Below, piece after piece: positions 1 through 8,834 of a stretch of 64,000 nucleotides of DNA. The position numbers and the translations under genes were made by a program. Location of the stretch: contig JARBUI010000009.1 in the NCBI GenBank assembly GCA_029239755.1, positions 1-64,000 of the forward strand, written 5' to 3'. The notes under the pieces were generated by a model. That model worked only from the letters and a program-made list of their open reading frames with translations, searched no databases and was not told where the DNA came from. Every line of letters begins with the position of its first letter. The first letter of the stretch is position 1. The DNA is from Clostridia bacterium (GTDB lineage: Bacteria; Bacillota; Clostridia; Lachnospirales; Cellulosilyticaceae).

Positions 1-18
1 TTATATTTCACGTAATAA

Positions 19-50
19 CCCCCTTTACTGGTATTGTCCAGTAAAGGGGG
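19..50. repeat. perfect inverted repeat (12-bp arms, 8-nt loop)
   Basis: The arms CCCCCTTTACTG and CAGTAAAGGGGG pair perfectly around an 8-base loop, 37 bases before the first tnpA start. No T-run follows on either strand, so it is not a classic intrinsic terminator. It may be a hairpin in the leader of the outer IS66 element or the end of an upstream gene. Confidence 0.6.
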
Positions 51-86
51 TACATATCACATTATTCGAAAAAGGAGGTTGGTTTA

Positions 87-314
87 TTGAATAGATCAAG
101 TCAGTCAAAAAAAGATATGTGGTTAGCTCGCATTATGGAGTGCCGAAAAAGTGGGTTGCCTGATACTAGATGGTGTAAAGAAAATGATATACCCCCTAGT
201 TCTTTCTATTATTGGATTAAAAAGCTACGGATGGAAGCTCCAGAAGTTTCTGTTCTTGATCATGAGATTAATGCTGCACCTTATAAAGTAAGCGTCAAAC
301 AAGAACGTGGATAG
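87..314 (+). pseudogene. tnpA: 5' half of outer IS66 tnpA, interrupted by insertion
   Basis: It starts with TTG at 87 behind AAAGGAGGT (71-79). The first 67 codons match the HTH part of IS66 TnpA accessory proteins, with the hallmark W-C-K-E-N and FYYWIKKL stretch. From 288 the frame enters the inner IS66 terminal repeat and stops at 314, so the last eight residues are IS-derived. The missing half lies at 2816-2989. Joining codon TAT-AAA (282-287) directly to CAA at 2822 restores one open frame. Confidence 0.8.
288..299 (+). repeat. left terminal inverted repeat of inner IS66
   Basis: GTAAGCGTCAAA is the exact reverse complement of bases 2804-2815. Similarity continues weakly for about five more bases. 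It is directly preceded by TATAAA, which also follows the right end. Confidence 0.9.
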
Positions 315-405
315 AAATGGTGGCAACTTTATAGGATAATTACTCTAAAATAAAACATTTGAGTTTTTTGAGTTAGTCGAAAAACTCTAAAGGAGGGATT
401 TTAGA

Positions 406-768
406 GTGACTACAAGAGAAACCACTAAAGCATATAGGATCAATCAATGGACTCAAATCATACGTGAGTGTCGTAGTAGTGGACAAACCATGAGTGCTTG
501 GTGCAAAGGCCAAGGTATTGATCCTAAAAAGTATTATTACTGGTTGAAATGTGTTCGCAAAGCTGCAAGTCAGGCCCTTCCAGCGACAATGTCAAACCCA
601 CCTATTGTTCCAATAAATCTTAGTAATACTGATGCGTCACAACCTTTGCCGATTGCAAACGAAGTTGTTGCAACTATTTCTGCAGGTAATGTGGTTGTAG
701 AGCTAAGTAACCATGCCTCTACAGAGTTAATCACAAATGTACTAAGAGCAATGCAACATGCTAGGTGA
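406..768 (+). CDS. tnpA: IS66 accessory protein TnpA (HTH)
   Basis: A 120-aa protein starting with GTG at 406, with GGAGGGA a few bases upstream. It has the N-terminal IS66 TnpA pattern: WTQIIRECRSSG, then WCKGQGI and KKYYYWL within residues 15-50, which is a helix-turn-helix DNA-binding fold. A variable linker and a C-terminal beta-rich segment (about 80-115) ending in a short helix follow. It overlaps tnpB by 11 bases, suggesting translational coupling. TnpA is required with TnpB and TnpC for IS66 transposition. Length is normal for the family. Confidence 0.88.
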   Translation: MTTRETTKAYRINQWTQIIRECRSSGQTMSAWCKGQGIDPKKYYYWLKCVRKAASQALPATMSNPPIVPINLSNTDASQPLPIANEVVATISAGNVVVELSNHASTELITNVLRAMQHAR

Positions 769-1114
769 TATCTCTAAAGCTGAGCAAGTTTATATTGCTT
801 GTGGTTATACAGATATGCGTAAATCTATTGATGGCCTTGCTGCTATTGTCCAGCAGAACTTTCAATTAAATCCATTCCAAAAGAGTTTATTCTTATTTTG
901 TGGTAAGCGCTGCGATAGGCTGAAGGCTTTATATTGGGAAGAAGACGGTTTTGTTCTTCTCTATAAACGCTTAGAAAATGGTCGTTTTCAATGGCCTCGT
1001 AATGAAGATGCAGTACGAAATATTTCTTGGCAAGAACTTAGATGGTTATTAGAAGGTCTTTCAATAGATCAACCTAAAGCTGTTAAAAAGGCTCATGCAG
1101 ACAGTATTTTATAG
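758..1114 (+). CDS. tnpB: IS66 accessory protein TnpB
   Basis: A 118-aa protein with the strongly conserved IS66 Orf2 signature: YIACGYTDMRKSIDGL near residues 12-27, LFLFCGKRCDRLKAL at 45-60, and the FQWPR and WLLEGL-IDQPKA segments near the end. The start ATG lies inside the end of tnpA. The biochemical role of TnpB in transposition is poorly defined, but it is essential in tested IS66 elements. The gene is intact and 74% or so of its residues recur in the copy at 2983 by eye. Confidence 0.9.
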   Translation: MLGDISKAEQVYIACGYTDMRKSIDGLAAIVQQNFQLNPFQKSLFLFCGKRCDRLKALYWEEDGFVLLYKRLENGRFQWPRNEDAVRNISWQELRWLLEGLSIDQPKAVKKAHADSIL

Positions 1115-1210
1115 GTTTAAAAAAGCCTGTAAACCCTTGATATTACTAGATTATTAGTTGTTTTCGTGGTATAATAATCTTAAGAAAATATCGAAAAAGG
1201 AACCTAAAAG

Positions 1211-2749
1211 ATGAACATAAAACTTTCAGCATTATAACTAGAGACACGTATTATAGAACTTGAAGATGAGAATAAAAGGCTACATGAAACAGTAGCTTAT
1301 TTAACACGCAAACTTTATGGTTCTAGTTCAGAGAAGACGTCTACACTTGGTATCAAGGATCAGATGTCTTTTTTTAATGAAGCTGAAATAGAGACGCGAG
1401 AAAATGCTCCTGAACCTACGTTAGAAGATGTAGTAAGCTATCGTAAGAAAAAGTTTAAAGGTCAACGCGAGGAACTTTTAAAAGATCTTCCAAGAGAAAA
1501 AAGGTTCTGTACCCTTGTAGAAGAAGACCGATTTTGTGAAAGGTGTAATAGTGAACTTCACTCTATTGGTGAGGAGTTTGTGCGTACAGAAATAGAATTT
1601 ATTCCAGCAAAGGTAAGAGTTATTGATTACTACCGTGAAACTTTTGAATGCCGCAGCTGTCGTAAAAAGGGAGAGTCATACATTGAAAAAGCTCCTATGC
1701 CTTATCCAGTTATTCAGCATTCCTATGCTTCACCATCTACAGTGGCATGGGTAATTCATCAGAAGTATGAAATGGCTATTCCCCTTTATCGTCAAGAAAA
1801 GGAATGGGAAACGCTTGGTGTTAAGTTAAGTCGTGCAACAATGTCGAAGTGGATTATGGCCGCTTATAGAGATTGGCTTTCACCGGTCATTCACCTTCTA
1901 CACCAAAAGCTTCTTGAAGAGAAATACTTACACTGCGATGAAACGCCTGTACAAGTGTTACAAGAAACTGGACGTAAAAATACTACAGATTCGTATATGT
2001 GGGTATACAGTACGGGAAAGTATAGTAAGCATCCCATAAGACTCTTCGAGTATCAACCAGGTAGAGGGGGTAAATATCCTGAAGCCTTTTTAAAAGGGTT
2101 TAAAGGTTATTTGCATACAGATGCCTATGCTGGGTATAACAAGGTAGCCGGAGTAACACAATGCTTCTGTTTTTCACACTTACGTAGAAAGTTTGTAGAT
2201 GCCCTCCCAAAAGATGTGAAAAGCCCTGAAGCTACAATTCCAGCAAAAGCTATTGAATATATCAACAAGCTCTTTAAGATAGAACAAAATCTAGAAAAGC
2301 TATCAGCTTATGAGCGTAAAGATCAGCGTCTTAAACAGGAAAAACCTGTGCTAGAGGCTTTTTGGTTATGGGCTAAAGATACCTCTCCAAAGGTATTGCC
2401 AAAATCAAAACTTGGTGAGGCATTCAAGTATGCCTTTAATCATGAAGAGGGTTTTATGGCATACCTAGAAGATGGTAATTGTTCTATTTCAAACAACTTA
2501 TCAGAGAACAGTATTCGTCCTTTTACAATTGGAAGAAAGAATTGGCTATTTAGCGGCAGTCCAAAAGGAGCTGCTGCAAGTGCAGGTGTTTACACACTTA
2601 TTGAAACTGCAAAAGCTAATGGATTAAATCCTACAAAGTACATAGAATTTATTTTAAGTGACATTCCTGGATCAGCATTTTTAGAATATCCAGAGTTTCT
2701 AGAAGACTATATGCCATGGAATCCAGTGATACAAAAAATCTGTAAATAA
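1211..2749 (+). pseudogene. tnpC: IS66 transposase TnpC with an in-frame stop near its start
   Basis: The natural start is ATG at 1211, but codon 9 is TAA (1235-1237). After it the same frame runs open to 2749 and would give a normal 512-residue DDE transposase. The reading after the stop keeps the expected coiled-coil and zinc-ribbon regions, including CERCNSEL and CRSCRKK. The DDE residues sit in HCDETPVQVL, HTDAYAGY and NNLSENSIRP. An internal restart at ATG 1364 would give a 461-aa protein lacking the N-terminal coiled coil. Whether that restart is functional is unknown. Confidence 0.85.
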
Positions 2750-2754
2750 TAAGG

Positions 2755-2788
2755 ATGCCAATCTTCAGTATCTGAAGGTTGGCATTTT
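2755..2788 (+). terminator. intrinsic terminator of inner tnpC
   Basis: A 14-bp stem (2755-2768 with 2772-2785) has one G-U pair and a 3-nt loop, and is followed by TTT. It begins six bases after the tnpC stop. Confidence 0.85.
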
Positions 2789-2803
2789 CAATACACAATA
2801 TTA

Positions 2804-2815
2804 TTTGACGCTTAC
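2804..2815 (-). repeat. right terminal inverted repeat of inner IS66
   Basis: TTTGACGCTTAC matches the left end at 288-299 in inverse orientation. TATAAA follows at 2816-2821, repeating the bases before the left end. Confidence 0.9.
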
Positions 2816-2989
2816 TATAAACAAGATATAGTGCCTTTACATATTACAGAAGATAAATTTCAGGCAGTTGAAACAAAAGATACTACGGCCATTATCCTTC
2901 ATCTAAATGCATTTATTTTAGAAATTCAAAATGGTGCCAATGAAGTCACTATTGCCAATACCCTTAACGCTCTGAGGCAGCTATGCTAG
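2816..2989 (+). pseudogene. tnpA: 3' half of outer IS66 tnpA
   Basis: The frame reads YKQDIVPLHITEDK and continues to NTLNALRQLC before TAG at 2987. This is the C-terminal part of an IS66 TnpA. It has no start of its own and is in phase with the N-terminal half at 87-287 across the TATAAA duplication. Its stop overlaps the start of the following tnpB, as in an intact IS66 element. Confidence 0.8.
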
Positions 2990-3336
2990 GAGATATTTCG
3001 AAAGTACATTCCATTTTCATTGTATGTGGCTATACTGATATGCGTAAATCTATAGATGGGCTGGTTGCAATTGTTAAGCAAACTTACGACTTAGATCCTT
3101 TTAAGGACAGTCTGTTTTTGTTTTGCGGCAGACGCGGAGATAGATTAAAAGCAATTCATTGGGAAAAAGATGGCTTTTTACTTATGTATAAGCGTTTAGA
3201 AAACGGAAGATTTCAGTGGCCAAGATCAAAAGAAGAAGTTCGTGATATCACCTGGCAGGAATTCAGGTGGCTGATGGAGGGGCTTTCGATTGATCAGCCT
3301 AAGGCTGTAAAAAGTGTAACCTCAAGAGATATTTGA
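2983..3336 (+). CDS. tnpB: IS66 accessory protein TnpB (outer element)
   Basis: A 117-aa TnpB, closely similar to the copy at 758. It has FIVCGYTDMRKSIDGLVAIV near the N-terminus, LFLFCGRRGDRLKAIHWEKDG in the middle (interrupted here only by natural variation) and FQWPRSK with GLSIDQPKAV at the end. ATG at 2983 overlaps the end of the tnpA remnant by seven bases. It belongs to the outer IS66 element and is uninterrupted. Confidence 0.9.
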   Translation: MLGDISKVHSIFIVCGYTDMRKSIDGLVAIVKQTYDLDPFKDSLFLFCGRRGDRLKAIHWEKDGFLLMYKRLENGRFQWPRSKEEVRDITWQEFRWLMEGLSIDQPKAVKSVTSRDI

Positions 3337-3445
3337 ACACCTCAAAACCTTGATTTCATAAGGCTTTCAATGCATTTTTCGATAGTAAAGTACAGCGTTT
3401 CATGGTATAATTATAGTATAAATCGCAAGGAGGTTTTAAGCTATA

Positions 3446-4975
3446 ATGACTCAAGAAGAATACATCAAACAACTTGAATCTACTGTCAAATCACTGCAAG
3501 ATCAAGTATCAAACCTAACTGAAATGGTGCATCTTCTTACTAAGAAGCAATTCGGTCATTCTAGTGAAAAAACTACTAAAGAAGAAGTCGATGGGCAAGT
3601 TAACCTGTTTAACGAAGCAGAGGTTGAAGCGAGATTAGAAGTTAAAGAGCCTACTATGAAAGAGGTTGTTAAGAATCGTGTCTCAAAGGGCAAGCGTGAA
3701 AAATTAATTAAAGATCTTCCTGTTGTTGAGGTAGAATGTGTACTTAATGATGAAGATAAGCTCTGCCCTTGGTGTGAAACGGAGCTTAAAGCGATCGGAA
3801 AAGAGCAGGTAAGACAGGAGCTGCAGTTTATTCCGGCACAAGTTAAGGTTATAAATTATGTGCGTTATGCCTACGAGTGCCCTGCCTGCAAAAAAGATGG
3901 GACAACCGTTATTGAAAAGGCCTTCGTTCCAGTTCCTATTATTAAACATAGTTTAGCTTCGCCTTCATCGGTGGCTTATGTTATGTATCAAAAGTATGTT
4001 AATGCCTTGCCTTTGTATAGGCAGGAAAAAGACTGGCAGCAGTATGGTATTAAGTTAAGCCGGGCAACTCTGGCAAACTGGATTATTCGTACTTCTGAAG
4101 ATTGGCTGATGCCTTTAACAGAATTACTTAGGAATGAGCTTCTGAAAAGAGAAGTTCTGCATGCTGACGAGACAACAGTTCAAGTCCTGCATGAACCTGG
4201 TAGAAAGGCTACTACAGAATCTTATATGTGGCGATATCGTACAGGTGCAGATGGTGAGCCACCGATTATTCTGTATGATTACCAGCCTTCAAGAGCAGGT
4301 AAAAATGCTGCGGACTACTTAGCTGGTTTTAGGGGCTATTTGCATACAGATGGCTACGCTGGCTATGAAAAAGTAAAAGGTATCATCAGATGTGGGTGCT
4401 GGAGTCACCTTAGAAGATACTTTGTAGAAGCTATGCCCTCTAACGCTAACAAACTGTTAAATGTCAGTAATGGAGAGCTAGGCCGAGACTATTGTAATAA
4501 GCTCTTTAACATAGAAAAAACTCTTGTTGAACTTTCAGCAGATGAAAGAAAAACTAAGCGCCTTGAACTGGAAAAGCCAGTATTAGAGGCTTTTTGGTGC
4601 TGGCTTGATACATTAAGTCCACTAAGCGGATCTAGACTAGGCAAAGCCGTTACCTATGCAAAGAATCAGAAAAAATATATGGAGAACTACTTATTAGATG
4701 GCAGGTGCTCAATCTCTAACAATCTTGCTGAAAACAGCATTCGACCATTTACTATCGGAAGAAAAAACTGGGAGTTTTCATCCAGCCCAAAAGGAGCGCA
4801 TGCCAGTGCTGCAATCTATAGTCTTGTAGAAACAGCAAAGGCCAATAACCTAAACGTCTATAAGTATCTAACTTATCTTTTGGAGTATATGCGAGATATA
4901 GATTTCAAAAATTATCCTGAAGAACTCGAAAACTTCCTACCTTGGAACGAAGAAGTTCAAAAAGACTGCAAATAA
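3446..4975 (+). CDS. tnpC: IS66 transposase TnpC (intact)
   Basis: A 509-aa DDE transposase of the IS66 family with full normal length. An N-terminal coiled coil (about 5-35) precedes the KKQFGHSSEK motif. A zinc-binding segment with CPWC and CPACKK follows at about 105-150. The catalytic triad is visible as D241 (in HADETTVQVL), D302 (in HTDGYAGY) and E429 (in NNLAENSIRP). AAGGAGG lies upstream at 3427-3433. Unlike the inner copy it has no premature stop, so it could supply transposase in trans. Confidence 0.93.
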   Translation: MTQEEYIKQLESTVKSLQDQVSNLTEMVHLLTKKQFGHSSEKTTKEEVDGQVNLFNEAEVEARLEVKEPTMKEVVKNRVSKGKREKLIKDLPVVEVECVLNDEDKLCPWCETELKAIGKEQVRQELQFIPAQVKVINYVRYAYECPACKKDGTTVIEKAFVPVPIIKHSLASPSSVAYVMYQKYVNALPLYRQEKDWQQYGIKLSRATLANWIIRTSEDWLMPLTELLRNELLKREVLHADETTVQVLHEPGRKATTESYMWRYRTGADGEPPIILYDYQPSRAGKNAADYLAGFRGYLHTDGYAGYEKVKGIIRCGCWSHLRRYFVEAMPSNANKLLNVSNGELGRDYCNKLFNIEKTLVELSADERKTKRLELEKPVLEAFWCWLDTLSPLSGSRLGKAVTYAKNQKKYMENYLLDGRCSISNNLAENSIRPFTIGRKNWEFSSSPKGAHASAAIYSLVETAKANNLNVYKYLTYLLEYMRDIDFKNYPEELENFLPWNEEVQKDCK

Positions 4976-4976
4976 A

Positions 4977-5024
4977 AATCCGCTAAATTTAAAGTGAAAA
5001 AATCTAAGTTTAGCGGATTTTTTG
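4977..5024 (+). terminator. intrinsic terminator after tnpC
   Basis: AATCCGCTAAA at 4977-4987 pairs with TTTAGCGGATT at 5009-5019, with further near-complementary bases inside, and a T6 run follows. It lies just after the tnpC stop. Confidence 0.8.
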
Positions 5025-5105
5025 TATTCGGAAATATACCTTTTTATTATGCGCTTACGATTGAGGTTGCTCCTACATCCTTGTTTATATTAAGCATGTA
5101 ATTAA

Positions 5106-7004
5106 TTATATAGCGGGAGTATAGAAAGAATTATGACGAGCTACGGAGGAGTGATCTATTTGATATGTGGGAACAATACTAGCAATACATGCTTTTAAAG
5201 TTTCTTTATCATGAATGCTACCTTGCAGCAAATCTAGCTGCTTACTAAGTTCTTCAAAAGATAAGTCAAGAGGCTGTCCAATAAAGATTTTATCACAAGT
5301 AGTTTTTTTGAGGCCTTCTTCATCCATTAAAAGTTCTTCATAAAGCTTTTCACCTGGTCTAAGCCCTGTTACTTTAATCTCAATATCTTTGCCAACGGTA
5401 AGACCAGATAACTTAATAAAGTTCTTGGCAAGATCCATTATTTTAACAGGTTCACCCATGTCTAAAACAAAGATTTCGCCGCCTTTAGCAAAGGTCATTG
5501 CCTGCAGGATAAGCCTAACAGCTTCGGGGATAGTCATAAAGTAACGTATAATATCTTTGTGAGTGACCGTAAGAGGACCACCAGCTTCTAGTTGCTTTCT
5601 AAAAAGAGGAATAACACTGCCATTACTGCCCAGTACATTGCCAAACCTTACAGCAGCAAATTCTGTATAAGGACTCTCTTTGCTGAGAGACTGGATAATC
5701 ATCTCACAAATACGTTTGGTAGCACCCATGACATTCGTTGGATTAACGGCTTTATCCGTAGAAATAAGGATAAATTTCTTAACTCTAAACTCTTTAGCTA
5801 GAAGAGCTGTATTAAGTGTTCCAAAGACGTTGTTTTTGACAGCTTCCTCTGGATTAGCTTCCATAAGAGGGACATGTTTGTGAGCTGCAGCATGAAAAAT
5901 AATATCAGGAGAATGTTTTTCAAAGACTTGTCTTAGCTTATTGCTATCACGAACTGAGCCAATAATAACTTCTAAATGAGAAGAGCCTAGGCCTTTTTGG
6001 AGCAGTTCGTTTTGAAGGTCATAGGCATTGTTTTCATAAATATCAAAAATGATAAGCTTATTAGGATTAAAAGACATAATTTGTCTGCAAAGCTCAGAAC
6101 CTATAGAACCACCGCCACCAGTTACAAGAACAGTATTACTTTTTAGATAGGCCGCAACATCTGTAGAATCTAGATTAATCTCATCTCTTCCTAACAGATC
6201 TTCTATATTTACAGATCTAATGTTTTTGACACCAAGAGAAGCATCTATAGCTTTGGTAAGGGGAGGGACAAGCTTAAGGCAGCAATTTGTTGTATTACAT
6301 ATTTTTATAATTTTAGCAATGCGCCTTTTGGAAGCTGAAGGGATAGCGATGATAATTTCATCAATCATCCATTTAGACGCTAAATTTGGAACATCTTCTA
6401 TAGATCCCTTAACAGGTACGCCATGAATACTTGCATGGTGTTTATGTATGTCATCATCTACAGCAAGCACTACATCATTCAGACTATTAAATTCTTTTTG
6501 AAATTCTTTAATAAGGATAGAACTAGCTTCACCAGCGCCAATAATCATAATGCGCTTCTTATGTAGCTCTGTTTCTTTATTAAAAAGCATACTTAAGGAT
6601 AATTCATCATTTTTTAACAGACGATAGATAATGCGGATACCTATTCGTGAACCTAACATAAAAAGCAGAATGATAAATAAATAAATAATATAAACAGAAC
6701 GAGGCAAGAGATGGCCTGTCATAACACCAAAGCTTAAACAGCCAATGCTACCGATAAGTACAGCTGAAGCTAATTTGAAAAGTTCTTTTGTACTTGTATA
6801 GCGCCAAAGAATATTGTAGATTTTAAAAAACATAAATACACCAATTTGTATAAGAGGCATAATAAGTACACTATTTCTAAAAGCTACTAAAAACTTAGAC
6901 GGAATAGTGAATTCTACTCTTAACCAAAGTGCAAGAAAAAAAGCCAAATTAATAAGAATGGCATCAAATAAGATTAACAAAATTTTGTAACGCTTCATAA
7001 ACAA
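5106..7004 (-). CDS. membrane NDP-sugar 4,6-dehydratase/epimerase, FlaA1/CapD/PglF type
   Basis: A 632-aa protein with four hydrophobic segments in the first 130 residues, then a CoA-binding-like Rossmann domain (IMIIGAGEASS near 155) and a catalytic extended-SDR domain. The NAD motif TGGGGSIGSE is near 295. The active-site region STDKAVNPTNVMGATKR near 410 has Met where classical SDRs have Tyr, as known for FlaA1 and PglF. Such enzymes convert UDP-GlcNAc to 4-keto-6-deoxy sugars for surface glycans. The TTG start at 7004 follows GGAGA by five bases; ATG at 6996-6998 is an alternative. It is divergent from the Wzz-like gene, fitting a polysaccharide role. Confidence 0.9.
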   Translation of the reverse strand: MFMKRYKILLILFDAILINLAFFLALWLRVEFTIPSKFLVAFRNSVLIMPLIQIGVFMFFKIYNILWRYTSTKELFKLASAVLIGSIGCLSFGVMTGHLLPRSVYIIYLFIILLFMLGSRIGIRIIYRLLKNDELSLSMLFNKETELHKKRIMIIGAGEASSILIKEFQKEFNSLNDVVLAVDDDIHKHHASIHGVPVKGSIEDVPNLASKWMIDEIIIAIPSASKRRIAKIIKICNTTNCCLKLVPPLTKAIDASLGVKNIRSVNIEDLLGRDEINLDSTDVAAYLKSNTVLVTGGGGSIGSELCRQIMSFNPNKLIIFDIYENNAYDLQNELLQKGLGSSHLEVIIGSVRDSNKLRQVFEKHSPDIIFHAAAHKHVPLMEANPEEAVKNNVFGTLNTALLAKEFRVKKFILISTDKAVNPTNVMGATKRICEMIIQSLSKESPYTEFAAVRFGNVLGSNGSVIPLFRKQLEAGGPLTVTHKDIIRYFMTIPEAVRLILQAMTFAKGGEIFVLDMGEPVKIMDLAKNFIKLSGLTVGKDIEIKVTGLRPGEKLYEELLMDEEGLKKTTCDKIFIGQPLDLSFEELSKQLDLLQGSIHDKETLKACIASIVPTYQIDHSSVARHNSFYTPAI

Positions 7005-7079
7005 GTCATCTCCGATTCTTGAAAAATAGATACTATTAGAATTTTACCATAATAAACATTAAAAAAAAAGGATGTTTTC

Positions 7080-7094
7080 TTGTCAAATTGACAA
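7080..7094. promoter_or_regulatory. 7-1-7 palindrome with back-to-back TTGACA boxes
   Basis: TTGTCAA-A-TTGACAA is a perfect palindrome in the divergent region. On the minus strand TTGACA (7081-7086) is followed 17 bases later by TTTAAT, a plausible promoter for the FlaA1-type gene. No matching -10 is evident on the plus strand. It could be an operator or simply promoter sequence. Confidence 0.45.
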
Positions 7095-7273
7095 ACAATA
7101 CAGTACCATTAATTCACTAGTGAATACTTATGTATTATTATTTATAATCATATTAAACATATAGCCATGGCGTAAATAACGTATTTAAAGTATTTTAAGA
7201 ATAATAAAATCATGCATAGTAATAGTATAGTTCTCATGTGACTAATAATGAAGTAGAAAATAAAGGAGAAAAG

Positions 7274-8314
7274 ATGGACGAAAATAGACTTAATTTACGA
7301 CATAATGAAGATGAAATTGACTTAAAAGAACTTATTTTAACAATATGGAAACAGAAGAGCATTATCATAAGCACTGCACTTGTAGCAGCTGTTTTATCAG
7401 GGCTATATAGCTTCTTTATATTATTACCTGTTTATGATGCAAAGTTAAATATAGTGATCAATATGCCTGAAGTATACAATACAAGATATGGTGAGTATAC
7501 TCTGCCTATTACAACCAATGAGCAGTACATAGGACTCATTACAAGTAACAATGTGCTGATTAATACGATTGCAGATATGCAGTATGATGCTGAAGAGGTA
7601 TCTGTAGAGAACTTAAGAAAAAGAATAACCATAGGTAAGACGAACCCGAAACCAGATAGTAAGCAAAATAGTTTTGAGATAAAAGTATCAGCAGGAAGGG
7701 CGCAGGAATCTTTAAAGCTTGCCCAAACACTATATGATAATTACATAGAATTTTTAGATGTAATGACTAAAGAAAGAGCCATAAGCTATTATGATAATAA
7801 TTTTAATGTTGCTTTAAAAGCAGCAGAAATTTCTTTAAAAAGCAATCAAGAAATTTTAAAGAGTAATGAAGCACTGCTAACAAGAATCCCTCAGACCATT
7901 AATCAAAAGGAAGTTATGAGAGAGATGCAAAGTGAGGTGACAAATACTAGTAATTTTGTTGTCCTTAGCAACATAATCAATCCTAACTATACCAAAGTAG
8001 AGAGCGATATCATACTGAATAAACAAACCATTAATAGCATAGAAGACTCTATAAGGATGTATGATGAATATTTAAAAGAAGTTGATAGAGAAAAACAGGC
8101 TATTGCAAAATATTATGAGACAGGTCAAGCGGCAAAACTTGAATCAAGTATAATAGGAGTAGCTAAAACCAGCATTTATTTACCATCATCGCCTGCAGTA
8201 CCTAGTCAAAAGTCAAGTCCAAGAGAGGCACTGAATATTGCTGTTGGTATAGTAGCTGGGGGGATGATAGGCATTATGATAGTGTTTACAAAAGCATGGT
8301 TAAATAGGGATTAG
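7274..8314 (+). CDS. Wzz/YveK-type chain-length determinant protein
   Basis: A 346-aa membrane protein counted from ATG 7274, which has AAAGGAG at 7262-7268. A GTG 36 bases upstream is in frame but lacks a site. A cytoplasmic segment DEIDLKELILTIW precedes a first membrane helix at about 30-50. A long extracytoplasmic region with coiled-coil propensity follows, then a second helix at about 315-338 preceded by the proline-bearing P-S-S-P-A-V-P motif typical of Wzz. These proteins set polymer length in surface polysaccharide export. It lacks a fused tyrosine kinase domain. The partner FlaA1-type gene is divergent. Confidence 0.85.
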   Translation: MDENRLNLRHNEDEIDLKELILTIWKQKSIIISTALVAAVLSGLYSFFILLPVYDAKLNIVINMPEVYNTRYGEYTLPITTNEQYIGLITSNNVLINTIADMQYDAEEVSVENLRKRITIGKTNPKPDSKQNSFEIKVSAGRAQESLKLAQTLYDNYIEFLDVMTKERAISYYDNNFNVALKAAEISLKSNQEILKSNEALLTRIPQTINQKEVMREMQSEVTNTSNFVVLSNIINPNYTKVESDIILNKQTINSIEDSIRMYDEYLKEVDREKQAIAKYYETGQAAKLESSIIGVAKTSIYLPSSPAVPSQKSSPREALNIAVGIVAGGMIGIMIVFTKAWLNRD

Positions 8315-8338
8315 GAGCCAAGAAGTGGCTCCGTTTTT
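8314..8338 (+). terminator. intrinsic terminator after wzz-like gene
   Basis: GGAGCCA (8314-8320) pairs with TGGCTCC (8326-8332) across a five-base loop, followed by GTTTTT. It sits between convergent genes. Confidence 0.85.
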
Positions 8339-8656
8339 CTAGTAGTGATTTTCCTTGTAGGTGAAAAGTGTAAATTTAATAAGTATAAATACAGATAATG
8401 TGAGACTGCAGGTAAGTAAACTACGTAGTAGAGAAGTGAATGGAAGAGGGTAGTTCTGTGTAAATATTAGATAACATAACTTGCCAAACAAACCTAAAAA
8501 GAATATTACTACAGTAAAGAGTATGGTATAGACCTCTTTGACTTTTCTAAGTTCAAGAAGGATCAGAAGCAGAACAGTTAATAAAAAGGCAGTAGGAGAA
8601 GCTAAGAAGATTAAGCAAACCAAAATGGGAATGAGCAGTAGACTGGTGCTATACAT
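8339..8656 (-). CDS. small hydrophobic membrane protein, unknown
   Basis: A 105-aa protein made almost entirely of hydrophobic stretches, giving about three membrane helices (near 5-32, 44-66 and 82-98) with a charged loop ELRKVKEVY. It has a good start: AAAGGAG lies seven bases before ATG at 8656. It ends inside the T-run of the facing terminator. I do not recognise a family. Being next to polysaccharide genes suggests an envelope role, but that is only context. Confidence 0.6.
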   Translation of the reverse strand: MYSTSLLLIPILVCLIFLASPTAFLLTVLLLILLELRKVKEVYTILFTVVIFFLGLFGKLCYLIFTQNYPLPFTSLLRSLLTCSLTLSVFILIKFTLFTYKENHY

Positions 8657-8834
8657 AAAGAGACTCCTTTTCTTGTTTTTTTAAGTATGTCCAAACGGTA
8701 TAGGGCATATACCTGTACAAGAAAATAATAAGTATTAGATAAAAATATTAAATTAAGATTACTTCCCATAATCCATTGAAATAATGGTAAATTTTAGATA
8801 TACTAAAATCAAAATAGGTGTTAGGGAGGTTATC

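Larger units (their letters stand above)
288..2815 (+). mobile_element. complete inner IS66-family insertion sequence (2528 bp)
   Basis: The ends are perfect 12-bp inverted repeats, GTAAGCGTCAAA at 288-299 and TTTGACGCTTAC at 2804-2815, starting with the GTAA expected of IS66. The sequence TATAAA flanks both ends (282-287 and 2816-2821) and reads as a target duplication, although IS66 usually makes 8 bp. Inside are tnpA, tnpB and tnpC in standard order. tnpC carries an early in-frame stop, so mobility is doubtful. The element is inserted in the tnpA of another IS66 copy. Confidence 0.9.
1..5058 (+). mobile_element. outer IS66-family element, interrupted by a second IS66; left end not identified
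   Basis: Gene order tnpA (split), tnpB, tnpC is that of an IS66 element. A GCGCTTAC sequence at 5051-5058 resembles an IS66 right terminus and follows the tnpC terminator. No matching GTAAGCG-type left end was found in the first 86 bases, so the element may begin outside the window. The inner element at 288-2815 splits its tnpA. tnpB and tnpC are open, so the copy would be complete if the insertion were removed. Boundaries are inferred. Confidence 0.7.

Noticed and set aside
12..86. Left end of the outer IS66 element at GTAATAAC
   Set aside because: Beyond GTAA it does not match the right end at 5051-5058, and the flanking bases show no target duplication.
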